Positions 33,918 through 41,594 of a stretch of 64,000 nucleotides of DNA are shown here, piece after piece. Every line of letters starts with the position of its first letter. The stretch's first letter is position 1. The notes beneath the pieces are model-generated. The model was given only the letters and a program-made list of their open reading frames with translations. It did not search any database and was not told the DNA's origin. The stretch lies in contig CAZDET010000011.1 in NCBI GenBank assembly GCA_964504335.1, positions 1-64,000 on the forward strand. The letters are read 5' to 3'. A program made the translations under genes and the position numbers. Source of the DNA: CAZDET01 sp964504335. Lineage in GTDB: Bacteria; Bacteroidota; Bacteroidia; Chitinophagales; Saprospiraceae.

Positions 33918-34015
33918 ATGGGAAATTTTCTGCAGTAGGAATGGTTAAGGTCGTATTCGACGAGCATTAATGATTAATACAGTAATACTGTGAATCAGTA
34001 ATTTTCGATACTCAC

Positions 34016-34047
34016 TGGCACATTGTCACATTGCCCTATCGGCACAT
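34016..34047. repeat. Period-8 word tract (nnnCACAT type)
   Basis: Octamers from 34016: TGGCACAT, TGTCACAT, TGCCCTAT, CGGCACAT. The last touches the Pnkp stop codon. The word matches the inverted arm of the tract at 57600-57679. Confidence 0.6.
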
Positions 34048-36590
34048 TAAAGCGTCGGATCCACCGGTTCGTGCTCGAGGGCGGAGATGCCGAAGACACA
34101 CTGATGCACTTTGCGCAAAGGTTCTTTGCGGATGAAGCGATCCAGGGCCTCGATGCCCAGTGCAAATTCGCGGAGAGCCAGACTGCGCTTGTGGCGAAGG
34201 CGGCGCCGTTTGAGCTTGCGGAGATTTTTCGGATGCAGGTAATTCGGGCCGTAAATGAGCCGCAAGTAGTTGCGCCCGCGCACTTTCAGGGCTGGTTGGA
34301 CCAGATCGTGCGCTCCTTGCACCACGAATGCCTCCGGCTTTACCACCATGCCTTCTCCTCCGGATTCGGTCAGTTGTAGCCACCACTCCGTAGCGGTCTG
34401 GATTTGCTCGGAATCATCCAATTCCACCCAGCACCGATTTGTAGGAAACAAGAGAGGCCGCCCCTCCTGACAAACCGCATCAATTTCGGCCAAATGCCAG
34501 GTATGAGGCTGCGTATCGTGTACGTTACCCTCGGTTGCCAGCAGATGAAACGGAGCAAGGCGCAAATCCTCCACCCGAACGACCGGCCAGCAGTAGGAGC
34601 GATAGGCTTCTTTGAAATACCCTATCTGCTGCTGCTGCCAATCGATCTGTTCGACTAATCCTTCCAGGTCAATCCCCCGTTCACTGGCAGTCCGGGCGGC
34701 CTCCTGCATTCCCTTTAGGCTGAGGGCACCAGCTGCACCCAAAGCCGCATACTGCTCCCGCAGAAGGCTCTGGGCCTTTGCCGACCAGGGCATCAACTCT
34801 GCGTCGAATACGGCCCAGGTCGTCTGGTGCCGTTGCCAGAATCCGGATTGGGTCATCGCTGATCGAAAATGCTCCAAAAGCTCCCTTTCCAGTGAGAGAT
34901 TGTCGAAAAACGGCCGGCCACTACGGCTCATGATATGGCCACCACAGGGCGCAGCGAGTTCAAATCGGTCTTCAATCGCCTGGGCACTTTGTCCGATCAC
35001 CACCAGGGCCCTGGAGCCCATATGCTTTTCCTGACACACCACCCGCTTTACCCCAACCGAGCGGTAATAGTCGAAGGCTTCAGCCGGGTGTTCCAGAAAA
35101 TCATCGTGCGTACTGACCGCCACCGGAGACATGGTCGGTGGAAGGTAGATTAGCCACCGCGGATCAGTAGCAAAGCGACTCATCGTTTCCAGTGCGCCGG
35201 CGGCGTGGTTTTCGGAAATAGTGATCCGGCCCCGCAAGCGAGTGGGAATGGCCTGGCGGCCCAACACTGCCTGGGCGTCGAGCAAATCCGTATCCAGCAC
35301 CTGTGCCACGGGCTCAATGGGGCGCTTTGGAGTTGCGTAGGTGCGTTCGGCGGCCACGTCCACTAGTTCCATTTCCGGATACCGCAGCGCAGTCAACCGA
35401 CCACCGAACACGCAACCGGTATCGATATTAATCGTATGGTTGATCCATTCGGCTTCCGGAACCGGAGTGTGTCCGTAGACCACCGTAGCCCGCCCTTCGT
35501 ATTCGCGGGCCCAGGGATAGCGAACCGGCAGCCCGAATTCGTCGATTTCTCCCGTGGTTTCACCGTAGAGGCAGAAGGCTCGTACGGCTTTACCCATGCG
35601 GCCTTGCATATCGGCCCGCAACCCGGCGTGGGCCACTACCAACTGCCCCCGATCCAGCAGTAAATGGTCGGGTAATCCGGCCAGAAACTGTTGGATTTCC
35701 GGAAGTATTGATGCCGGCTCCTGTTCGAGCTGGGCAATGGTCTGCTCCAGGCCGTGCTTGATTTGTACTTTTTTTCCCTTGAGGTAGCGCATGAGCTTAT
35801 CGTCGTGGTTCCCGACCACGCAAAGGGCGGTACCGTCGGTCATCATCGACATTAGGAGGCGCAGCACTTTGTTGCTATCCGGGCCCCGATCTACCAAATC
35901 GCCGACAAACACAGCAGTCCGCCCGGCGGGGGCAGTCACGGAATAACCATAGGTGCTTGCCTCATCCAAATGGACCTGATAACCCAACTTCTTCAGAAGC
36001 GCCAGCAACTCGGTCTGGCAACCGTGCACATCTCCAATAATATCGAAGGGACCGTGTATTTCGGTTCGATCGTTGGCAAGTGGTTGCCGCACCAATTCGA
36101 GCGCCTCGATGGCTTCCTGGCCATAGAGCTCGTAGACAGCGTCGAACCCTTCACGTCGCAACTCGCGCTGGGAGCGCCGCAGTTGTCGGAGTTGATTTCG
36201 GATGACGTGGGCACCCATATCGCGATCGGCCCGTTGTTCGTTCCGATATTGGAGCAAGCGCTCGGGCATATCCAGCACCAGCGCAATTACCGGAGCATAA
36301 TGGCGGCGGGCCAGGTCGATGTAGGCACGGCGGCCTTCTGGCTGCACGTTGGTTGCGTCGGCTACGGTGAGCAAGCCACGTTGTAGGCGTTTCCCAATGA
36401 TGTAGTGCAGTAAGTCGAATGCCTCCCGGTTGGCATCCAGGACGTTCTCCTTATTGGTAATTAACGCTCGGCAATGATCCGAGGAAACCGTTTCGTAGGG
36501 TTGGAAGTGGTTCCGGGCCAGCGTAGATTTTCCCGAGGAGCTGGGGCCTACGAGCACGACAAGACAAAAGTTTGGAATATGAATAGTCAT
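34047..36590 (-). CDS. pnkp: Polynucleotide kinase-phosphatase-ligase (bacterial Pnkp)
   Basis: An 847-residue three-module RNA repair enzyme. The kinase has Walker A GPSSSGKST (15-23). The central phosphatase is a binuclear metallophosphoesterase with GDVHG (186-190), GDLVDRG (230-236), GNHDD (260-264) and VYGHTPVP (371-378). The C-terminal ligase/adenylyltransferase has the lysine motif EKHMGSR (521-527, Lys522), VFDAEL (594-599) and GGEGMVVKP (744-752). It heals and, with Hen1, seals 2'-O-methylated RNA ends after ribotoxin cuts. Length equals known Pnkp (about 850). It follows the Hen1 gene by eight bases, the standard operon. Confidence 0.95.
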   Translation of the reverse strand: MTIHIPNFCLVVLVGPSSSGKSTLARNHFQPYETVSSDHCRALITNKENVLDANREAFDLLHYIIGKRLQRGLLTVADATNVQPEGRRAYIDLARRHYAPVIALVLDMPERLLQYRNEQRADRDMGAHVIRNQLRQLRRSQRELRREGFDAVYELYGQEAIEALELVRQPLANDRTEIHGPFDIIGDVHGCQTELLALLKKLGYQVHLDEASTYGYSVTAPAGRTAVFVGDLVDRGPDSNKVLRLLMSMMTDGTALCVVGNHDDKLMRYLKGKKVQIKHGLEQTIAQLEQEPASILPEIQQFLAGLPDHLLLDRGQLVVAHAGLRADMQGRMGKAVRAFCLYGETTGEIDEFGLPVRYPWAREYEGRATVVYGHTPVPEAEWINHTINIDTGCVFGGRLTALRYPEMELVDVAAERTYATPKRPIEPVAQVLDTDLLDAQAVLGRQAIPTRLRGRITISENHAAGALETMSRFATDPRWLIYLPPTMSPVAVSTHDDFLEHPAEAFDYYRSVGVKRVVCQEKHMGSRALVVIGQSAQAIEDRFELAAPCGGHIMSRSGRPFFDNLSLERELLEHFRSAMTQSGFWQRHQTTWAVFDAELMPWSAKAQSLLREQYAALGAAGALSLKGMQEAARTASERGIDLEGLVEQIDWQQQQIGYFKEAYRSYCWPVVRVEDLRLAPFHLLATEGNVHDTQPHTWHLAEIDAVCQEGRPLLFPTNRCWVELDDSEQIQTATEWWLQLTESGGEGMVVKPEAFVVQGAHDLVQPALKVRGRNYLRLIYGPNYLHPKNLRKLKRRRLRHKRSLALREFALGIEALDRFIRKEPLRKVHQCVFGISALEHEPVDPTL

Positions 36591-36598
36591 TTAAGCGG

Positions 36599-38008
36599 CT
36601 AGGTCTGTTGGATAAAAACGGCCATTTGACTGGGAGCTCCGTGTTGTGGGTCTGCTTCGCCAATCCCCTCAAGGCGGTGGGTAAATCCAAACGTTGTTGC
36701 CACCCGCCCTGCCCAGTCGGCAAACTCCGACCGCGTCCATTCGAATCGGTGATCGACGTGCCGTAACTGTCCGGGAGGCAAGGTGGGAAAAAGCTGATTG
36801 TATTCCCGGTTGGGCGTCGTAACGATTACGACGCGCGGCTGGGCGTACCGAAAAACGACCCGCTCCACCGCGGAAAGTCGTGCGGGGTCAATGTGTTCGA
36901 TAACCTCCACCAACACGGCTGCGTCGTATCCCTCCAACCGCTGATCGCGATAGGTGAGGGCTCCCTGGATGAGTTCAAGTCGATCGCGCTGACGCGGGCT
37001 GAGGCGGTCCCAATTCAGGCGCTTTTTCGCCACTTCCAGTGCCCGAATGCTGGTATCCATTCCCGTTATCCGATCGAGCTGCCCCAAGGTGAGCAGTTTG
37101 CGCATCAGCTTACCACTTCCGCAACCCAAATCGACAACGGAGGTAGCTCCCAGGTCTACTAACTCCTGGGCTACCCGATCGTGCCGCAGGGCATGCAGGT
37201 TGGTGCGCCGCTCGAATGCTACTTCCACCATTTCGTTGGCAGGTGCTTCGTCGAACGATTCTTCCGGTGCCCGTTGTTCTTCCAACTGCTGGAGAGCCCC
37301 ACGACTTAGCTCCGACCGGTGCCGCAAAAAGCGCTTGACGATGCGTTCGCGCACCGGATGTCGGGCCAGCCATGCATCTCCCTTGGCCAGGAGTTTTTCG
37401 CGCTCGGCCTCGCCGATGAAGTAGTGCTTACGGTTATCGAGCGCCGGCAGAAGTACATAGAGGTGTGCTAGTGCCTCTTTTAGCGGAAGCTCATGACGGA
37501 GTCGGAGGCGATAGTAAGGACTCTCGCCCCAATCGGGGAAATGCTCGTCCAGCAACGGCCGGTCGTATTCGACGGTGTATCCAAGTGGTTCAAATAGGTC
37601 GTGCAACAATTGCTCGGTACCGCGCACGGATACGCTCGCCAATTCGATCTCCAGCGGCAAGGCTTCATCCACTAACTCCGGCCGCTCTTTGCAATTGCCA
37701 TTCAGGGCACTCCCCAGCACCTTTGCAATGGCTGTGGACAGCAGCGAGGAGGTCGCATACGGCCGATCATTTACATACTGCTCCAAGCTGAACTGCCCGG
37801 GCAGTGTACGGTCGCCCTTGCGCATCTCCTTGATGGGGTTGACCTCCAGATACAACACTACCCTGCACCGTTCGGCGCGCGCCTCCGGAAAAAACAGATG
37901 GGCCATGCCAAAGGAAAGCTCCCGGGTCTGGTAGCGCTCCGGGTGTTTGCCCAGCAAGTAGCCCAAGTCTGTGGCGGGTTGGTGAGTGGTAGTGAGGGAG
38001 AGGTACAT
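36599..38008 (-). CDS. hen1: 3'-terminal RNA ribose 2'-O-methyltransferase Hen1
   Basis: A 469-residue protein with the Hen1 N-terminal domain (about 1-250, Hen1-L, with MYLSLTTTHQPATDLGYLLGKHP at the start) and a C-terminal methyltransferase. The SAM loop is VVDLGCGSGK (291-300). The metal-binding residues are in LVEVIEHIDP (366-375) and LRHVDHRFEWTRSEF (415-429), which are diagnostic of Hen1. It methylates the 2'-OH at the 3' end of the cleaved RNA so that the repaired tRNA resists a second cut. Transcribed ahead of Pnkp and divergent from release factor 3. A period-8 word tract begins three bases upstream of the start. Confidence 0.95.
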   Translation of the reverse strand: MYLSLTTTHQPATDLGYLLGKHPERYQTRELSFGMAHLFFPEARAERCRVVLYLEVNPIKEMRKGDRTLPGQFSLEQYVNDRPYATSSLLSTAIAKVLGSALNGNCKERPELVDEALPLEIELASVSVRGTEQLLHDLFEPLGYTVEYDRPLLDEHFPDWGESPYYRLRLRHELPLKEALAHLYVLLPALDNRKHYFIGEAEREKLLAKGDAWLARHPVRERIVKRFLRHRSELSRGALQQLEEQRAPEESFDEAPANEMVEVAFERRTNLHALRHDRVAQELVDLGATSVVDLGCGSGKLMRKLLTLGQLDRITGMDTSIRALEVAKKRLNWDRLSPRQRDRLELIQGALTYRDQRLEGYDAAVLVEVIEHIDPARLSAVERVVFRYAQPRVVIVTTPNREYNQLFPTLPPGQLRHVDHRFEWTRSEFADWAGRVATTFGFTHRLEGIGEADPQHGAPSQMAVFIQQT

Positions 38009-38010
38009 GG

Positions 38011-38050
38011 TAGACTTTTAGACTTTAGTTCGTTAGGGCTTTTGGTGATT
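38011..38050. repeat. Period-8 word tract (TAGACTTT type)
   Basis: Octamers TAGACTTT at 38011 and exactly repeated at 38019, then AGTTCGTT, AGGGCTTT and TGGTGATT. Sits between the Hen1 ATG and the divergent release factor 3 promoter. Confidence 0.6.
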
Positions 38051-38129
38051 GAGAAACAACGAAGCTTCCAAACCAAATAGTTCCGGTGTTCAGCGGCGCT
38101 TCATCCGTCAGAAATTGGGTTAAAAAGCG

Positions 38130-38137
38130 TATCTTTG
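38130..38137 (+). promoter_or_regulatory. Promoter -7 element before prfC
   Basis: TATCTTTG matches TAnnTTTG, 31 bases upstream of the ATG at 38168. No clear -33 element at the usual distance. Confidence 0.5.
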
Positions 38138-38167
38138 CCCGCTGTTTAGGGGTTTGCATTACGAATT

Positions 38168-39757
38168 ATGAATCTGAATTTCACGGAGGAACTGAACAAG
38201 CGGCGCACCTTTGCCATCATTGCGCATCCGGATGCGGGAAAGACCACGCTTACGGAGAAGCTGCTGCTCTTTGGCGGGGCCATCCATACTGCCGGAGCGG
38301 TCAAATCTAACAAAATCAAGAAGAGTACTACCTCCGATTTCATGGAGATCGAGCGGCAACGGGGTATCTCCGTAGCAACCTCAGTGATGGCTTTCGACTA
38401 CCGTGATTTGCGCATTAACATCCTGGATACGCCCGGCCACAAAGACTTTGCGGAAGATACATACCGCACACTGACTGCGGTGGACTCCGTCATCGTAGTC
38501 ATCGATGTGGCCAAAGGGGTGGAGGAACAAACGGAAAAACTAGTAGAAGTATGCCGGCGCCGAAAGACCCCGGTCATTGTGTTCGTCAATAAGTTGGACC
38601 GCGAGGGAAAAGACGGCTTTGATCTGCTCGATGAAATCGAGCAAAAACTGGAGCTTACTGCCCGTCCGCTGAGCTGGCCAATCGGGATGGGCGAACGCTT
38701 TAAAGGTGTTTACAACCTATACGAGCAGCGGCTGGTACTCTTCCGCCCCGACAATAAGCAGGGCCGCCCCGAAGAAGTCATCGAATTCGACGATCTGGAC
38801 GACCCCGAGCTCGATCGAATCGTCGGAGAAGATGCCGCCGAAGAGCTACGCAGTGAGGTAACCTTAATCAACGAAGTGTACCCCCCCTTCGATCGCGATG
38901 AATACCTGCGGCAGGATATCAGTCCGGTGTTCTTTGGCTCCGCCGTCAACAATTTCGGCGTGAAGGAATTGCTCGACTGTTTCGTCGAGGTGGCTCCGCC
39001 GCCCCTCCCCCGCCCTACCGAGGAACGAACCGTCAGCCCAGAGGAGGACGGCTTTGCCGGTTTTGTATTTAAGATCCATGCCAACATGGACCCTCGCCAC
39101 CGCGATCGCATCGCCTTTTTGCGGATCTGTTCCGGTCGCTTCGAGCGCAATACCAACTACCTGCACGTACGGCAAGGCCGGCAAATGAAATTTGCCAACC
39201 CCACGAGTTTTATGGCCTCCAAAAAGACCGTTATTGATGAGGCCTATCCCGGAGACGTTGTTGGCCTTTACGACTCCGGCAACTTCAAGATCGGCGATAC
39301 CATCACCAGTGGGGAAGAACTTCACTTCAAAGGCATTCCCAGCTTCAGCCCCGAGCAGTTTCGGTTGGTGGTCAATATGGATCCGCTAAAAACCAAGCAA
39401 CTCAACAAAGGGCTCGATCAGCTAATGGACGAAGGCGTGGCGCAACTTTTCACCCGCGAGCTCGACAATGCCAAAATCATCGGTACCGTCGGTGCCCTTC
39501 AATTCGATGTCATCCAGTATCGCCTCGAACAGGAATACGGTGCCAAGTGCCGCTACGAACCCCTGAATTTCTACAAGGCCTGCTGGGTCACCACTTCCGA
39601 TGAGGCCGCACTCAAAGAGTTTCGGCAACGCCGCCGCAATGACCTCGCCACCGACAAGGACGGCCGACTGGTATACATGGCTCAATCCGCGTGGAGCCTA
39701 CAGATGGCTCAGGAAAACCACCCGGAGATACAGTTTCACTTTACGAGCGAAGTGTAG
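38168..39757 (+). CDS. prfC: Peptide chain release factor 3 (RF3)
   Basis: A 529-residue translational GTPase. G1 is IIAHPDAGKTTL (17-28), the switch region GISVATSVM, G3 ILDTPGHKDF, G4 FVNKLDREG. The RF3-specific tail has HFTSEV at the very end. It removes RF1 or RF2 from the ribosome after peptide release. Length is the usual 525-530. Its last 17 bases overlap the end of the convergent glycosylase gene. Confidence 0.96.
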   Translation: MNLNFTEELNKRRTFAIIAHPDAGKTTLTEKLLLFGGAIHTAGAVKSNKIKKSTTSDFMEIERQRGISVATSVMAFDYRDLRINILDTPGHKDFAEDTYRTLTAVDSVIVVIDVAKGVEEQTEKLVEVCRRRKTPVIVFVNKLDREGKDGFDLLDEIEQKLELTARPLSWPIGMGERFKGVYNLYEQRLVLFRPDNKQGRPEEVIEFDDLDDPELDRIVGEDAAEELRSEVTLINEVYPPFDRDEYLRQDISPVFFGSAVNNFGVKELLDCFVEVAPPPLPRPTEERTVSPEEDGFAGFVFKIHANMDPRHRDRIAFLRICSGRFERNTNYLHVRQGRQMKFANPTSFMASKKTVIDEAYPGDVVGLYDSGNFKIGDTITSGEELHFKGIPSFSPEQFRLVVNMDPLKTKQLNKGLDQLMDEGVAQLFTRELDNAKIIGTVGALQFDVIQYRLEQEYGAKCRYEPLNFYKACWVTTSDEAALKEFRQRRRNDLATDKDGRLVYMAQSAWSLQMAQENHPEIQFHFTSEV

Positions 39758-40391
39758 TCGGCCGTTCGAATTCCGCTCGCATCTTGGCTATCGGCTCGCG
39801 GCAGAAGCAGCCTTCTATGTGGTCATTAACCAGGCCCATGCTTTGCATAAACGCATAGAGGGTGGTAGGGCCGACGTAAGACCAGCCGCGTTTCTTCAAT
39901 TCTTTGCTCAATCGTTTGGAGGAGGCCGTTGCGGCCAGGGTCCGCAACGTCTGGTAATCGTAACTATCCGGGCGCTCCTCCTCGTCCGGTTCGAATTGCC
40001 AGAGAAAGGCGGCGAGGCTTCCGAATTCTTCGACGAGTTCAATGGCGCGTTGGGCATTGTTGATGGTGCTTTCGATTTTCTTACGATTGCGTACGATTCC
40101 TTGGTTCAGCATTAAGGCTTCCACCCTATCGGGACCAAATCCGGCGATGGCACGAAAATCGAAGTCCGCGAAAGCCTCCCGGAAATGATCGCGCTTTCGC
40201 AGGATGGTCCACCAACTCAGGCCTGCCTGAAAACCTTCGAGAATGAGTTTTTCGAACAACCGGCGATCGTCGGCTACGGGTACTCCCCATTCGGTATCGT
40301 GGTAGTCGATGTAGGCTTCGTGTTCCTTTGGCCACCAGCAGCGGAGGTGGTTGTCGGAGCCGATGAACAAGCCTTGAAATTCGTTTGCCAT
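39741..40391 (-). CDS. tag: DNA-3-methyladenine glycosylase I
   Basis: A 216-residue Tag-family base-excision enzyme that removes 3-methyladenine from alkylated DNA. The zinc ligands expected for the family are all visible: Cys18 in LRCWW, His31 in IDYHDTEWG, and the C-terminal NDHIEGCFC. The binding pocket stretch LSWWTILRKRDHFREAF is well conserved. About 25 residues longer than E. coli Tag, mostly at the ends. Convergent with prfC, sharing 17 bases. A word tract starts directly before its ATG. Confidence 0.94.
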   Translation of the reverse strand: MANEFQGLFIGSDNHLRCWWPKEHEAYIDYHDTEWGVPVADDRRLFEKLILEGFQAGLSWWTILRKRDHFREAFADFDFRAIAGFGPDRVEALMLNQGIVRNRKKIESTINNAQRAIELVEEFGSLAAFLWQFEPDEEERPDSYDYQTLRTLAATASSKRLSKELKKRGWSYVGPTTLYAFMQSMGLVNDHIEGCFCREPIAKMRAEFERPTTLRS

Positions 40392-40495
40392 TGGTTTAAT
40401 GCTTTAAAGGGCTGTCTGGCGACAGCCTCTTAACACTTTAATTAACGAATTATAATGTTACCCCAGGGCAATGATTTAAGGCATTAAGCCATCTC
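40392..40495. repeat. Period-8 word tract filling the whole tag/comEA interval (nnTTTAAn type)
   Basis: Thirteen octamers in phase from 40392. GGTTTAAT and GCTTTAAA open the tract; GCCTCTTA (40424), ACACTTTA, ATTAACGA and ATTATAAT are in the middle; GATTTAAG (40472) and GCATTAAG (40480) close it. Ends pair as an imperfect 16-base inverted repeat, and GGCTGTC-TGGC-GACAGCC forms an inner perfect hairpin (40409-40426). Confidence 0.75.
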
Positions 40496-40499
40496 CGAA

Positions 40500-41585
40500 T
40501 CAGTTGAACGACAAATAGGGAACAAGTTTTTCGAGCACATTGGGAGGTATGGCCCGGACGGCATTCAATTGATCCGCCGAAGTGATCGGTTGGTGCTGAT
40601 CGCGGTAGGCGATTAGTACCCGCGCCTGTTTCCACCGCAAGTATGGATGGGCCGCCAGCCCCTCTACGGTCAGGGTATCGAACCGCATGGTCCGATGCGG
40701 TACTTCGAGTCGCAGGTGGGAATGGATGTGTTGCCAGGTGGTGTCAGGGAGTCCGTAGGTATCCGCCACTTGGTCGATTCGATAAAACCCTCCTAACTTC
40801 TCACGGAACTTGACGATTCGATCACTCAGCACCGGCCCGATGCCGTACAGCTCCGCCCATTCCTCCGGGGTAGCCTGATTGATGTATACGACCACGTCGC
40901 GGGATGGCTGCTTGTATCGAAAAGGTAATGTATCGGCCTTTGGTGGAGACGAAATTGAAATATAGGGAAGAAGCCGCTGGTAATCCGCTTCCTGCAATCC
41001 ATAGATGCGCTTCAGGTCGGATGGTTGCCGGAATTGGCCGCCTTTCAAGCGGTACTTCAGCAATGTTTTAATCGTTCGTTCCGGGAGAGCCAGGGCTAGT
41101 AATTCTTGCTCTGTAGCCGTATTCGGATCAAACGAAAATAACCGAGCCGGACGGGATGAAGGGGCCACTGGGGCAATTCGCGGTTTGGGGAATACCAGAT
41201 ACGGCATAATGCGCAACCGATCGGCCTCCGGCAATGCCCGAAACTTGGCCAGGGCTGTAGAATCGGAAAACCGGCCGCCTTTATTGAGATAGGCCAGCCA
41301 TGCGGCAATGGTCCGCTCCGGTAGGGCAAAGGCCCGCAATTGTTCGACGCTTGGCTGATTGGGATCGGTGTAACCAGCGATTGGCGCTTGCCGTTGCGCA
41401 GGAGAATGCTTGACCGTATCGGGTTGAGCAACTAAAAACTGGCCGATTTCCACTTCCGGAAAGGGCTCTACGGCAGGTAGCATCCACGCAGAAGCAACCG
41501 CTAATAAGGTGCACGTGCCAATTAGTACAAGGATTCCCAATCGCTCCGGCCGGGTATAACTCAGAAATTGATTGATAAAGTGCAT
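40500..41585 (-). CDS. ComEA-like DNA-binding protein with four helix-hairpin-helix units
   Basis: A 361-residue protein with one N-terminal membrane anchor (about residues 17-37) and four related helix-hairpin-helix units. They read DPNQPSVEQLRAFALPERTI, DPNTATEQELLALALPERTI, NQATPEEWAELYGIGPVLSDRI and LAAHPYLRWKQARVLIAYR. Typical ComEA has one or two. Only the third unit has the full GIGP hairpin; the first two carry ALPE in that place, a form common in Bacteroidota. It should bind incoming double-stranded DNA at the membrane for uptake. It lies nine bases after comEC. Confidence 0.85.
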   Translation of the reverse strand: MHFINQFLSYTRPERLGILVLIGTCTLLAVASAWMLPAVEPFPEVEIGQFLVAQPDTVKHSPAQRQAPIAGYTDPNQPSVEQLRAFALPERTIAAWLAYLNKGGRFSDSTALAKFRALPEADRLRIMPYLVFPKPRIAPVAPSSRPARLFSFDPNTATEQELLALALPERTIKTLLKYRLKGGQFRQPSDLKRIYGLQEADYQRLLPYISISSPPKADTLPFRYKQPSRDVVVYINQATPEEWAELYGIGPVLSDRIVKFREKLGGFYRIDQVADTYGLPDTTWQHIHSHLRLEVPHRTMRFDTLTVEGLAAHPYLRWKQARVLIAYRDQHQPITSADQLNAVRAIPPNVLEKLVPYLSFN

Positions 41586-41594
41586 CGTTTTGGA

